A stretch of DNA of 22,812 bases from an uncultured Alphaproteobacteria bacterium (GTDB taxonomy: Bacteria; Pseudomonadota; Alphaproteobacteria; Caulobacterales; Caulobacteraceae): NCBI GenBank assembly GCA_937920085.1, contig CALETE010000073.1, positions 1-22,812 of the forward strand, in the 5' to 3' direction. The position numbers were made by a program, and so were the translations under genes. Of the stretch, positions 15,094 through 22,614 are shown piece by piece. Numbering within the stretch: position 1 is the stretch's first letter; every line of letters starts with the position of its first letter. Under the pieces are notes generated by a model that was not told the DNA's origin, did no database searches, and saw nothing but the letters and a program-made list of their open reading frames with translations.

Positions 15094-15561
15094 CTATCCT
15101 TTCGGCTCACGCTCGCCAGCCTTGCGCTGGATGGAGCGTATGCCCTTGTAAACGCCCGTGCCGGTGATGAGGGTGCGATCTCCACACCAAATTCGGCCGC
15201 GGACCGTGAAAATGTCGTCCTGCTCAGAAATAATCTCGCTGTCGCCCTCCACCCAGTCGCCCATGTGAGCACCAGATAGGAAGTCGGTCAGCAGCCTGAC
15301 TGTGACCCAGCCAATTTCCTTCTTATTGGAAATCACCCGGCCCCAGGCCATGTCGGCAAAGCTCATCAGCATACCGCCATGACAATTGTTCATGCCATTG
15401 GCATGATGCTCTTCCACGCGGAATGCCATGACTTCATCATTCTTGAAGTCCCGCTTCGAATAAAACGGTCCAACTGTCCGGCCAAAACCCCGCTGCCAGA
15501 GGTTTATGACATACCCCTCGGGTACGACGGCAGTCTGGCCTTCTGTTAAATCATCCGACAT
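15094..15561 (-). CDS. PaaI-family hotdog thioesterase
   Basis: This 155-residue protein has the PaaI/YdiI-type hotdog pattern: NNCHGGMLMSFADMAWGRVI corresponds to the family's HGG...AD helix start, followed by VTVRLLTDFLSGAHMGDWVEG and the strand TVRGRIWCGDRTLITGTGVYK. Such proteins hydrolyse acyl-CoA thioesters in the cytoplasm. The 135-bp gap to the divergent TauE/SafE gene must hold the promoters of both. No strong ribosome site stands before ATG 15561. It is the first gene of a pair with the downstream alpha/beta hydrolase. Confidence 0.85.
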   Translation of the reverse strand: MSDDLTEGQTAVVPEGYVINLWQRGFGRTVGPFYSKRDFKNDEVMAFRVEEHHANGMNNCHGGMLMSFADMAWGRVISNKKEIGWVTVRLLTDFLSGAHMGDWVEGDSEIISEQDDIFTVRGRIWCGDRTLITGTGVYKGIRSIQRKAGEREPKG

Positions 15562-15696
15562 GGCGGCAGGGTGATGAACTCAGCTTGGAAACTTGGCAAG
15601 TCCTGAGCGACCCAAGGGACGTTTTGACCTGCCGCAAGGCCCACCCCCGTCGGGACCTGCACACTCTTGGACCTTTCCTTACCCCAGGAGCTTAAC

Positions 15697-16386
15697 TTGA
15701 CGTCCCTGACCCTCTTGGGTGGTCTTATCCTTGGCCTAGTGAGTTCCTTGCATTGTGTCGCCATGTGCGGCGGGGTGGGCGGTACCCTGTCCATATCCCT
15801 TGGACGTAGCACCGCCTTTCCTGATCGCGCGCGGGCCTTGGCCATGGCACAGGTGGGGAAGATGGTCGCCTATGTGGCGGCAGGTGCTGTAGTCGGGGGC
15901 TTCGGGTCGACCCTCTATGGCCTGTTTGATCAGCACGCCGCCTACGCGGTCCTGCAAAGATTTGGCACTCTGGTTTTGGTGTGGACCGCCATCTCCTTGA
16001 CGGGCCTCCTGCCCTCTCCGGCAAGTCTTGGCCGAGCCTTCGCCCCCCTCAGCCGTTGGGCCTGGGCTGAAAGGCGTCGGGAACACGGCTTGGCGGCTCT
16101 GGTCGCTGGCCTTGTCTGGGGCTTGATGCCATGCGGCATGGTCTATGCCGCCTTGATGTATGCCATGTTGGCTGGAGACGCCCTCCGAGGAGGCCTCGTC
16201 ATGCTGGGTTTTGCCCTGGGCGTGTCACCGCTCCTGACAGCATCATCACTGGGCGTGGCATGGCTTGGCAAGACTGAGCGCCGCCCTGCCCTGCAATGGG
16301 CGGCGGGGCTGGCCCTTATCGCGGTTTCGATCACAACCCTGGTCTGGCCCGATGTCGCGAGTACCCTTTGTCGCCCTGAACTATAG
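15697..16386 (+). CDS. TauE/SafE-type (DsbD_2-like) membrane protein
   Basis: This 229-residue membrane protein has about six helices. It carries the two paired Cys motifs of the SafE/cytochrome-biogenesis transmembrane family: SSLHCVAMCGG in the first helix (His19, Cys20, Cys24) and GLMPCGMVYAALMYAML in the middle. Relatives are named sulfite exporter but are often linked to copper or haem-copper oxidase maturation; the conserved His/Cys suggest metal or redox handling. I place the start at TTG 15697, because AGGAG lies 6 nt before it and the membrane segment follows at once; a TTG at 15667 would add ten polar residues without a ribosome site. Confidence 0.82.
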   Translation: MTSLTLLGGLILGLVSSLHCVAMCGGVGGTLSISLGRSTAFPDRARALAMAQVGKMVAYVAAGAVVGGFGSTLYGLFDQHAAYAVLQRFGTLVLVWTAISLTGLLPSPASLGRAFAPLSRWAWAERRREHGLAALVAGLVWGLMPCGMVYAALMYAMLAGDALRGGLVMLGFALGVSPLLTASSLGVAWLGKTERRPALQWAAGLALIAVSITTLVWPDVASTLCRPEL

Positions 16387-16642
16387 AAGGCTGATTCCGA
16401 TATTGATCACAATTGGGGACGGCGTGGCAGAGATTTCACGCATACGATTCGCAACCTATATAATCAGTATTTAACCCTGTTTTCAGAACCATGAGGCACA
16501 TTGCACATAATGAGTTTCGGCAGGAGCTATCGCTGGACTTTAAGCCTTGCATATCCCACCACCCTTAATTGTGCGGCCAAGGTGTCAGTCGCATTCTGCG
16601 GCTCATAGCCAAGGACTAGAAATAGGAAAGATATAGGTCCGT
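16387..16642 (+). promoter_or_regulatory. 256-bp AT-rich spacer with a probable promoter for the tandem paralogs
   Basis: This is among the most AT-rich stretches of the window. It holds a perfect TATAAT at 16459-16464 with TTCACG 18 nt upstream (16435-16440), which would start RNA near 16471 and leave a leader of about 170 nt. Two GATTC (GANTC) sites, at 16393 and 16446, are potential CcrM methylation sites. A 25-codon ORF with ATG 16491 and TAA 16566-16568 sits in the leader but lacks a clear ribosome site. No RNA gene was recognised. Confidence 0.4.
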
Positions 16643-17755
16643 ATGGCCGCTAGCTCAGATCGTTCAATCCGAAATCTGGGAGCCTTGCAGAAGACGGCAT
16701 CAACCAGCCGTGTCCTAAATCTTCTGGCTGTCGGGGCAGAACATCGGTCCGATCCTGAATATCTCAGCCAGCCCTTTTTCAAAAACACGATTTTGAACGA
16801 GTCCCTTATCCTTAAGCACCGTCTGCGTGCCGATGAGCGGTTCGTCTTTAATGATCAAAGGCACATTGCGACCAAGGTCATCATCCCCTTTGAGCGCAGT
16901 GACCTACGCATGGGTGGCCGATCCTTTTTCGTGGGACAGCGGGGCTGGACCAGCATGGTCCAAGAGCTGGCGGCCGAGGGCGATAACATCCGGCGCGACG
17001 TCGCGGTCCTTGAAGCTCTGGATGAAATTCCGTCCCTTGACCCCTTTTTGCTTCGTGAACATTTGAGCCGCCGTGGGTTCCCGATTTCTGCCCTCTATTT
17101 CGCCATTTCAGACGCGGACATGGAGCGCATGCAGGCTTTTGTCGGCGGGCAAATCTGCGAACTGATTGATATGGCCTTTCCGAAAGGCTCGCACACAGGC
17201 TCTGAAAGAATGGCCACCGTGCTCTTGTCCAACAAGATCGACGAGCGCCTAGAGCCACTTCGGTTGGTTATGCGCCTGGACGCAGATTCCTACCGGGAAG
17301 GCATATTCTGCTGGAAGGGCTTCCTTTATTACAAGTGGGCCTTGGCCGATATGGCCCCCAAATTGGCCGTTGTCCTTAAAGAACTGCCAATGCTCCGCCC
17401 CGCTGGCCACCGGGACAGGGAACTCTTGGTCTATATCGAGCAGGCGCGTGGTCGCCTGATGAAGGCCATTATGCAGAGACGTAAAGAGGTCACGGATGCC
17501 CTTACGGTCTATGACGACGCCTACCGGGATTTGACCAAGAACGGCAAGCCCATGGCTTTCCGTGACTTCCTGCTAAAGGCACCAACTATGTTCATGGTCC
17601 TTGGGGAGCGTATCGGCTCCATCTCGCATATTTCGAGCTTCTGGCGGTATCGATTTAAGGATCAACGCGATCTTTCTGCCCCGATTGAGGAAATCGTCGA
17701 CATTCTTTCGGACTTTGAATCCAACCTCGCGACCTTCGACAATCTCGCGGACTAG
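16643..17755 (+). CDS. Unknown protein, first of a tandem paralogous pair
   Basis: I do not recognise this 370-residue protein. It has no signal peptide and no membrane segment, is largely helical with many charged residues, and is probably cytoplasmic. The blocks shared with its neighbour are KTASTSRVLNLLA (about 18-30), ATKVIIPFERSDL (75-87), GGRSFFVGQRGWTS (90-103), PSLDPFLLREHL (130-141), DERLEPLRLV (199-208), WKGFLYY and WALAD (225-238), and a C-terminal AYRDLT.N.KPM.FRDFLL with FM.LG...G.ISH..SFW.YRF (about 308-348). A helix at about 270-305 looks coiled-coil-like. There is no Walker, HTH, GGDEF or protease motif. Start ATG 16643 follows AGG at weak spacing. Codon and base use are more AT-rich than in the core genes. 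Confidence 0.75.
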   Translation: MAASSDRSIRNLGALQKTASTSRVLNLLAVGAEHRSDPEYLSQPFFKNTILNESLILKHRLRADERFVFNDQRHIATKVIIPFERSDLRMGGRSFFVGQRGWTSMVQELAAEGDNIRRDVAVLEALDEIPSLDPFLLREHLSRRGFPISALYFAISDADMERMQAFVGGQICELIDMAFPKGSHTGSERMATVLLSNKIDERLEPLRLVMRLDADSYREGIFCWKGFLYYKWALADMAPKLAVVLKELPMLRPAGHRDRELLVYIEQARGRLMKAIMQRRKEVTDALTVYDDAYRDLTKNGKPMAFRDFLLKAPTMFMVLGERIGSISHISSFWRYRFKDQRDLSAPIEEIVDILSDFESNLATFDNLAD

Positions 17756-17842
17756 CCATTATTCTGAAATTAACGGCAAGGAGCTAGGATCGAAAGCCCT
17801 GCGGTGACCACGACCGAAATAAGACTTTGAGGCTTAGTAAGC

Positions 17843-18967
17843 GTGTCAGTTGGCAATATCGATGGATCGGTCCGCAAACTGGACGCGCTCGAAAAAACAG
17901 CGTCAACAAGCCGCGTTCTAAACCTACTTGCAATTGCAAGAGAGCACAAGCGCGATCCAGAGTACATTGAAAAGCCGTTTTTCCGGAACCAAGTGCTGAA
18001 CGAGGCCATTATCCTGAAACACAGGGTCCGGCCCGACGAGCAGTTTGCTTTCGACTCCTCTAAGACGGTCGCGACCAAGGTGATTATACCTTTTGAGCGC
18101 TCTGACCTGGAAATTGGGGGGCGATCCTTTTTTGTCGGACAAAGGGGCTGGACCAGTCTGGTCCAGGAGTTGGCAGGACAAGATCGTAAGATCCAGCACG
18201 ATCTGACCGTTTACCATGCCTTAGATGAACTGCCGTCCCTGGACCCCTTTCTGCTACGCGAGCATCTTGGCCGCCGCAGATTCCAAATCGCGAACTCATA
18301 TTTCTCGATTTCCAGCGCAGACCTGGATCGCATGCAATCCTTTGTCGCGTCCAAGATCATGGGCATTATCGAGATGGCGTTTCCAAATGGCGCCGACACG
18401 GGGACGGGCAAACTCGCCTCGCTACTGCTTGCAACAGAGCTTGATGAACGGCTGGAACCCCTGCGTCTCGTGCTTCGCCTTGAGGAAGACGCCTATTTGG
18501 AGGGCATGTTTAGCTGGAAGGGCTTCCTCTATTATCAATGGGCGCTTGCCGACATTGATCCCCGACTGGCGGCCATGCTGAAAGACCTGCCAAAATTACA
18601 CGGCGCAGGCCGCCGAGATGGCCCCAAAGCTAACCTCGTTCGGGAGTCCAAAATCCGGATTATCAAGGCCGCACGGGAACGCAGGCTTGAAGTCAACCAG
18701 GTCCTTGAGCGCTACAACTCAGCCTATCGGGACCTCACTCAAAACGACAAGCCGATGTCCTTTCGGGACTTCCTTTTGCAGGCGCCGGCCTTGTTCATGA
18801 CGCTGGGCGACAAGATGGGGGCGATCTCTCACTTGGCGAGCTTCTGGAAGTATCGCTTCGCCAATGCCAATGAACTGGTCGTACCCATGGATGAGGTGCT
18901 CGGAATTCTACAAGATTTCGAAAGCGCCCTGGGATGCCGCCCCTCGACGGGCGACGATGGTTTCTAA
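17843..18967 (+). CDS. Unknown protein, second of a tandem paralogous pair
   Basis: This 374-residue protein aligns with its upstream neighbour over nearly the full length, at roughly 55-60% identity by eye and highest in the first ~250 residues (same blocks: KTASTSRVLNLLA, ATKVIIPFERSDL, GGRSFFVGQRGWTS, PSLDPFLLREHL, DERLEPLRLV, WKGFLYY). It differs by a short insertion near 255 and a different tail (CRPSTGDDGF). The start is GTG 17843, with GAGG 10 nt upstream; no ATG stands at the N-terminus that the first copy predicts. The 87-bp gap after the first copy lacks a terminator, so both may be one transcript. Its TAA overlaps the stop of the convergent glycoside hydrolase. Function unknown. 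Confidence 0.75.
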   Translation: MSVGNIDGSVRKLDALEKTASTSRVLNLLAIAREHKRDPEYIEKPFFRNQVLNEAIILKHRVRPDEQFAFDSSKTVATKVIIPFERSDLEIGGRSFFVGQRGWTSLVQELAGQDRKIQHDLTVYHALDELPSLDPFLLREHLGRRRFQIANSYFSISSADLDRMQSFVASKIMGIIEMAFPNGADTGTGKLASLLLATELDERLEPLRLVLRLEEDAYLEGMFSWKGFLYYQWALADIDPRLAAMLKDLPKLHGAGRRDGPKANLVRESKIRIIKAARERRLEVNQVLERYNSAYRDLTQNDKPMSFRDFLLQAPALFMTLGDKMGAISHLASFWKYRFANANELVVPMDEVLGILQDFESALGCRPSTGDDGF

Positions 18968-21120
18968 GGTGCGATCAAGCTTTCGGCCAGGACAACGGAA
19001 CCAGCCAGCGACGCCCGCTGGGCATCGGGTCCGATAGTGACCTCCACCGCACCGGGGGCAATCCGCCAACCCGGGACGCCAAGGTCATAGGTTGCAAGCA
19101 GCCTTGGATCTGCGGTCACGGTCACGTGGCGGCTTTCCCCAGCCTTTAGGCTGACCCTTGCCCACCCGATCAATCGAGATCCGCCCGCCACCCTGGCATA
19201 GACCTGGGCCGTTTCGATGCCCTGTCGGGTGCCCGTATTGGTCACTTCGAACTTGGCGGTGATTGTTTCGCCGCCTGTGAGGGCAAGAGCACTGTAGGCG
19301 AAATCCGTATAAGAAAGCCCAAAGCCAAAAGGAAACAAAGGCGTGGAGCCTTGCCGGTCGTACCAGCGATACCCGACATCAGCGCCTTCGGGATGCTCAA
19401 CGGAAAAACGACCCTTATGTTGCTGCACATCGGGCCGCGTGGTGGGCAGGGTTTGGCCCTCGATCGGTGGTCCGAAAATCAATCCGGGAATTTCCGGCCT
19501 TACGAGATCCTCGACGCTGCGCGGAAAGCTGATAGGCAAGCGGCCCGACGGGTTTACCTCCCCAAACAGGACCCGAGAAATCGCCTCACCGCCCCGGGTT
19601 CCAGAATACCAAGCCTGAAGAACGCCAGCGACCTGATCAAGCCAAGGCATAACCACCGGTGTTCCGGTCTCCAGCACCACAATGGTCCGACTATTTGCCC
19701 TCGCAACGCTGGAGATGAGAGCATCTTGATCGTCAGGTAGGCTCAGGCTGGGGAGGTCTTCGGCCTCCGTTGCCCACTGGGTTGCAAAGACAATGGCAAG
19801 GTCGCAGGTTCGTGCCAGATCCGCCGCAGCAGCAGGGTCAGATCCATCATTGAACATAAACTGGGTCTGCGGTGCCTCAGCTTCCATGGCACGCAAGGGG
19901 GAAGACGAGTGATAGGTCACTTTGACGAAGGCTCCAGCGACGCCACCGACCTCTAGTTCAAGGCCGGGTGCCCCCACGGGAATGACCTGCGAAGACCCGC
20001 CACCAGAGAGAACGCCCTGATCTGCATGCCCACCAATGACCGCGATCCGGCGCGCCTTGCGCGATATAGGCAGGACGCTGTTCTGGTTCTTGAGCAGGAC
20101 AATACCGTGCTCAGCCGCCTTTAGCGCCACCTCGCCATTGGCAGCATAGTCTGTTTCGCGACGCTCCGCCGGCGCGTCGAAGACCCCATGAAGAAACAGG
20201 CTGCGCAGAATGCGATGGACCATGTCCGTCAGGCGCTCAAAAGGCACTTCGCCGTCTTCGACTGCCGCCTTCAAGGGCGCTCCGAAGTAGACCTGCTTGT
20301 CCAGCTGTTCACCGCTCTCTTGGTCAAGGCCAGCCATGACCGCTTTGGCAGTGGAGTGGACAGCGCCCCAGTCGCTCATCACCCAGCCGCGATATCCCCA
20401 GTCCTTTTTCAGGACCTGGGTCAGCAGGAACTCGTTCTCCCCCGCCCACTCGCCATTTACCTTGTTATAGGCGCACATGATCGAGCCAGGGTCGCCGTCC
20501 TCGATGGCGATCTGGAAAGCCAGCAGGTCGCTTTCGCGCAAGGCGGCTTCGTCAATCCGCGCATCGACCACATGGCGGCAGGTCTCCTGGTCGTTGAGCG
20601 CAAAGTGTTTCAGCGTGCAGACAATCTGATTGGACTGTGCGCCCTTGATCCCTGCACCGGCCAATTTCCCGGCAAGCAAGGGATCTTCGCCTAGATATTC
20701 GAAGTTCCGGCCGCAGCGTGGTTCGCGCGTTAGATTGGCACCGCCCCCAAGCAGGACGTTAAAGCCCTTGTCCCTGGCCTCGGAACCCACCATGGCACCG
20801 GCTTCATAGGCAAGATCAATGTCCCAGCTGGAGGCCAGGGCGAGTCCTGAGGGAAGTCCCGTGGCGCCGTCGCCCGCGCGAACCCGACGTGGATTGGCGA
20901 TCCCCAAGCTGGCGTCCGTCTCATTCAAGGGCGGAATCCCAAGCCTAGGTATGCCCAGTATGTAGCCGGCCCCCATGGCCGCATCCTCTGGAGGCGGATT
21001 GCAGAGGGCTGGCATGGGGCCATGCACAAGGCTGATCATGTCATCGAGGGTCAGCTGGGCGACCAATAGATCTGCGCGCTCGTCAGCCGACAGCGCCGTA
21101 TTCATCCAGGGTTGGGTCAT
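18964..21120 (-). CDS. Glycoside hydrolase family 3 beta-glucosidase-like protein
   Basis: Family 3 enzymes release terminal beta-linked sugars by a retaining mechanism. The 718-residue protein has the whole layout: a TIM-barrel domain with GRNFEYLGEDPLLAG, KHFALNDQE and the nucleophile Asp250 in VMSDWGAVHST; a second alpha/beta domain (about 340-570, GIVLLKNQNSVLPI, GGGSSQVIP); and a fibronectin-III-like C-terminal domain preceded by PFGFGLSYTDF. I start at ATG 21120 (MTQPWMNTALS), with GGTGGAAG before it; the frame is open further up inside the phosphatase gene but that extension is Arg/Pro-rich and not family-like. No signal peptide is seen, so it is probably cytoplasmic and acts on imported oligosaccharides or glycosides. 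Confidence 0.92.
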   Translation of the reverse strand: MTQPWMNTALSADERADLLVAQLTLDDMISLVHGPMPALCNPPPEDAAMGAGYILGIPRLGIPPLNETDASLGIANPRRVRAGDGATGLPSGLALASSWDIDLAYEAGAMVGSEARDKGFNVLLGGGANLTREPRCGRNFEYLGEDPLLAGKLAGAGIKGAQSNQIVCTLKHFALNDQETCRHVVDARIDEAALRESDLLAFQIAIEDGDPGSIMCAYNKVNGEWAGENEFLLTQVLKKDWGYRGWVMSDWGAVHSTAKAVMAGLDQESGEQLDKQVYFGAPLKAAVEDGEVPFERLTDMVHRILRSLFLHGVFDAPAERRETDYAANGEVALKAAEHGIVLLKNQNSVLPISRKARRIAVIGGHADQGVLSGGGSSQVIPVGAPGLELEVGGVAGAFVKVTYHSSSPLRAMEAEAPQTQFMFNDGSDPAAAADLARTCDLAIVFATQWATEAEDLPSLSLPDDQDALISSVARANSRTIVVLETGTPVVMPWLDQVAGVLQAWYSGTRGGEAISRVLFGEVNPSGRLPISFPRSVEDLVRPEIPGLIFGPPIEGQTLPTTRPDVQQHKGRFSVEHPEGADVGYRWYDRQGSTPLFPFGFGLSYTDFAYSALALTGGETITAKFEVTNTGTRQGIETAQVYARVAGGSRLIGWARVSLKAGESRHVTVTADPRLLATYDLGVPGWRIAPGAVEVTIGPDAQRASLAGSVVLAESLIAP

Positions 21121-21130
21121 GATCTTCCAC

Positions 21131-21940
21131 CTAGTTGTAGGGCGAGGCCTTGGCCGTTTCAGCCTCGAGGGCACAGGCGGCGGGGTCTGGTGCTGGTCCT
21201 GCCAGGCGGGCCTTGGCGACCTCCGCCCTGGCCACGTCCAGATCCTTGCGGAAAGCCTCTGACCCATGAAGTCCCGCCACAAGGATCGAGGCGTTGGTGC
21301 GACCGGATTCCACGGCGCTCATGGTGTGGACCCCGCAAACCAGGCGGCTTTCGCCGAAGGCGCGGGCGCGAGCCAGAATCTCGGTGGCGCGATCGGGCGC
21401 CAGTTCCGCAAGGATCAGGCCAATCGTCCAGCCAAAGGTCACGTGCCCCGACGGGTAGTCCGGGCTGGCGGAAAGGGCGGCTGACTGCTCGACGCAGGTC
21501 GGGCCGGGGTCCGTAAGATAGGGACGGGGCCGCTTGTAATTATCCTTGGGGTTATTGGTCGCCCAGGCCACATCTGGACCCAACTTGGCGATCATGGCGC
21601 TGAAGCGGGGGGCATTTTGTGGGGTCAGGTCGACACCCACAGCGCAGCTCATATCCTTGACCACGCCCCCGAGGTTGACGTCATTGATCGCCATGGCCCA
21701 GCGGGGCGTGTCCTTGAGGCGACGGGTCGCCAGAAATGTAGCGCGATCGGCCTCCCAACGAATGGTCCCCGGCGTCGGCGCAGGCGGCAAGATCTTGTAG
21801 GTGTCCGGAGCTGCCTTTCCCAGATAGCCGCTGGAGACCCCCAAGGTCATGGAAGCAGGCTTGATCGCCACGTCGGCGAAGGCCCCGCCGGCCAACACCA
21901 CCAGCACGCCGACAAACATCCCTGCTCTTGCCCTGGTCAT
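21131..21940 (-). CDS. Secreted class A-type (PAP2 superfamily) acid phosphatase
   Basis: The 269-residue protein starts at ATG 21940 after a strong GGGAGG. Its signal peptide (MTRARAGMFVGVLVVLAGGA, cleaved after FA) sends it to the periplasm. The class A phosphatase signature K-x6-RP ... PSGH ... SR-x5-H-x3-D is nearly complete: Lys132 to RP139-140 in KDNYKRPRP, PSGH at 163-166, and SRLVCGVH with the nucleophilic His205. At the last position, where Asp supports that His, there is Ala209 (HTMSAVESG). Activity may be altered, or this may be a subfamily trait. It is followed 10 nt later by the family 3 glycosidase, suggesting one operon for scavenging phosphate and sugar from organic compounds. 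Confidence 0.88.
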   Translation of the reverse strand: MTRARAGMFVGVLVVLAGGAFADVAIKPASMTLGVSSGYLGKAAPDTYKILPPAPTPGTIRWEADRATFLATRRLKDTPRWAMAINDVNLGGVVKDMSCAVGVDLTPQNAPRFSAMIAKLGPDVAWATNNPKDNYKRPRPYLTDPGPTCVEQSAALSASPDYPSGHVTFGWTIGLILAELAPDRATEILARARAFGESRLVCGVHTMSAVESGRTNASILVAGLHGSEAFRKDLDVARAEVAKARLAGPAPDPAACALEAETAKASPYN

Positions 21941-22218
21941 ATCAATACCTCCCTTGAACACGCCCATCATGCCCAGTGGCGCGGGCCTTGGGAACGGGTC
22001 TGATTGCTTTTCAGTACCTCAGACTGAACTAAGTGATGGGAGACCTTGGAATTGATGCATTCAAGATGACAGGCTGATGGGGTACAAAGGCCTTCAAAAT
22101 TGGCAGGGCCTGAGCCTAGGCGGCTGTTGCTTTTGCAGGAAGGTTGCGCGCCTATCCAGCTTCGCCCCGGCACCGGTGGAATATCTCTAAGGCTGCAGAG
22201 GTGAAGTTGGAACCGGGA
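21941..22218. other. Divergent intergenic region between the phosphatase and a small membrane protein gene
   Basis: This 278-bp stretch must carry the promoter of the phosphatase-glycosidase operon (minus strand) and perhaps that of the small plus-strand gene. I found the phosphatase ribosome site (GGGAGG, minus strand near 21950) and one exact Pho-box half-site, CTGTCAT, on the minus strand at 22072-22066, without a good second half. No convincing -35/-10 pair, RNA gene or repeat was seen. Confidence 0.35.
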
Positions 22219-22548
22219 ATGGATCTCGAACGGCCGGACGGAAAGCGACCTCGGGCGGGTCACTATGAGGCCATGCGACAGCGGGCAGAACGCCTCGCCT
22301 GGCGGATTATTCCAGCTAGACCGTTCGAACCCAGAGAGGTTCGCCTTTGGTTTCCCCTAACCCTGGTTATGGTGCTGCTCTCGCCCCTGCTCCTGCTGGC
22401 CATGGGCATTGTCGTCTTCCTGCCCAGGCCATTGGGGGTCAATCCAGCCTATCTGGTCCTGGCCGTCGGGCGCATCCTGTCAGCCATTTCAGGCTCTCAG
22501 GTCGACGTGGAGAGCCCGAGAGCCAAGGTCCATATCAAGCTCTTCTAG
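22219..22548 (+). CDS. Small membrane protein, unknown function
   Basis: The 109-residue product from ATG 22219 has a charged N-terminus (MDLERPDGKRPRAGHYEAMR), one or two hydrophobic segments (LWFPLTLVMVLLSPLLLLAM continuing to FLP, and perhaps AYLVLAVGRILSAISG), and a short C-terminal tail ending SPRAKVHIKLF. I recognise no family. The start is uncertain: a GTG at 22201 and a TTG at 22144 are in the same frame, and ribosome sites are weak for all. The high-GC third positions and an uninterrupted frame through the membrane segment support a real gene. Confidence 0.55.
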   Translation: MDLERPDGKRPRAGHYEAMRQRAERLAWRIIPARPFEPREVRLWFPLTLVMVLLSPLLLLAMGIVVFLPRPLGVNPAYLVLAVGRILSAISGSQVDVESPRAKVHIKLF

Positions 22549-22614
22549 AGCCTGCTCCGGTCTGAGGTGCCAGACATTAGACCAAAGCATGCCCCAGGAC
22601 TGGTCGTAGGGTTT

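Noticed and set aside
16400..16415. FNR/FixK-like TTGAT near 16402
   Set aside because: Only one half-site fits; the second half does not give ATCAA at the right spacing.
16470..16490. CtrA-like TTAA-N7-TTAA upstream of the paralogs
   Set aside because: TTAA is followed after 7 nt by TTCA, an incomplete match, and no second site supports it.
21121..21282. N-terminal extension of the family 3 glycosidase
   Set aside because: It lies inside the phosphatase gene, is Arg/Pro-rich and unlike family members; ATG 21120 has a good ribosome site.
22066..22072. Pho-box half-site upstream of the phosphatase
   Set aside because: Only one CTGTCAT heptamer is present; the expected second heptamer 11 bp away matches at 3 of 7 positions, which is close to chance.
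22559..22576. Hairpin GTCTG/CAGAC as a terminator between the last two genes
   Set aside because: The stem is only 5 bp and has no T-run on either strand.
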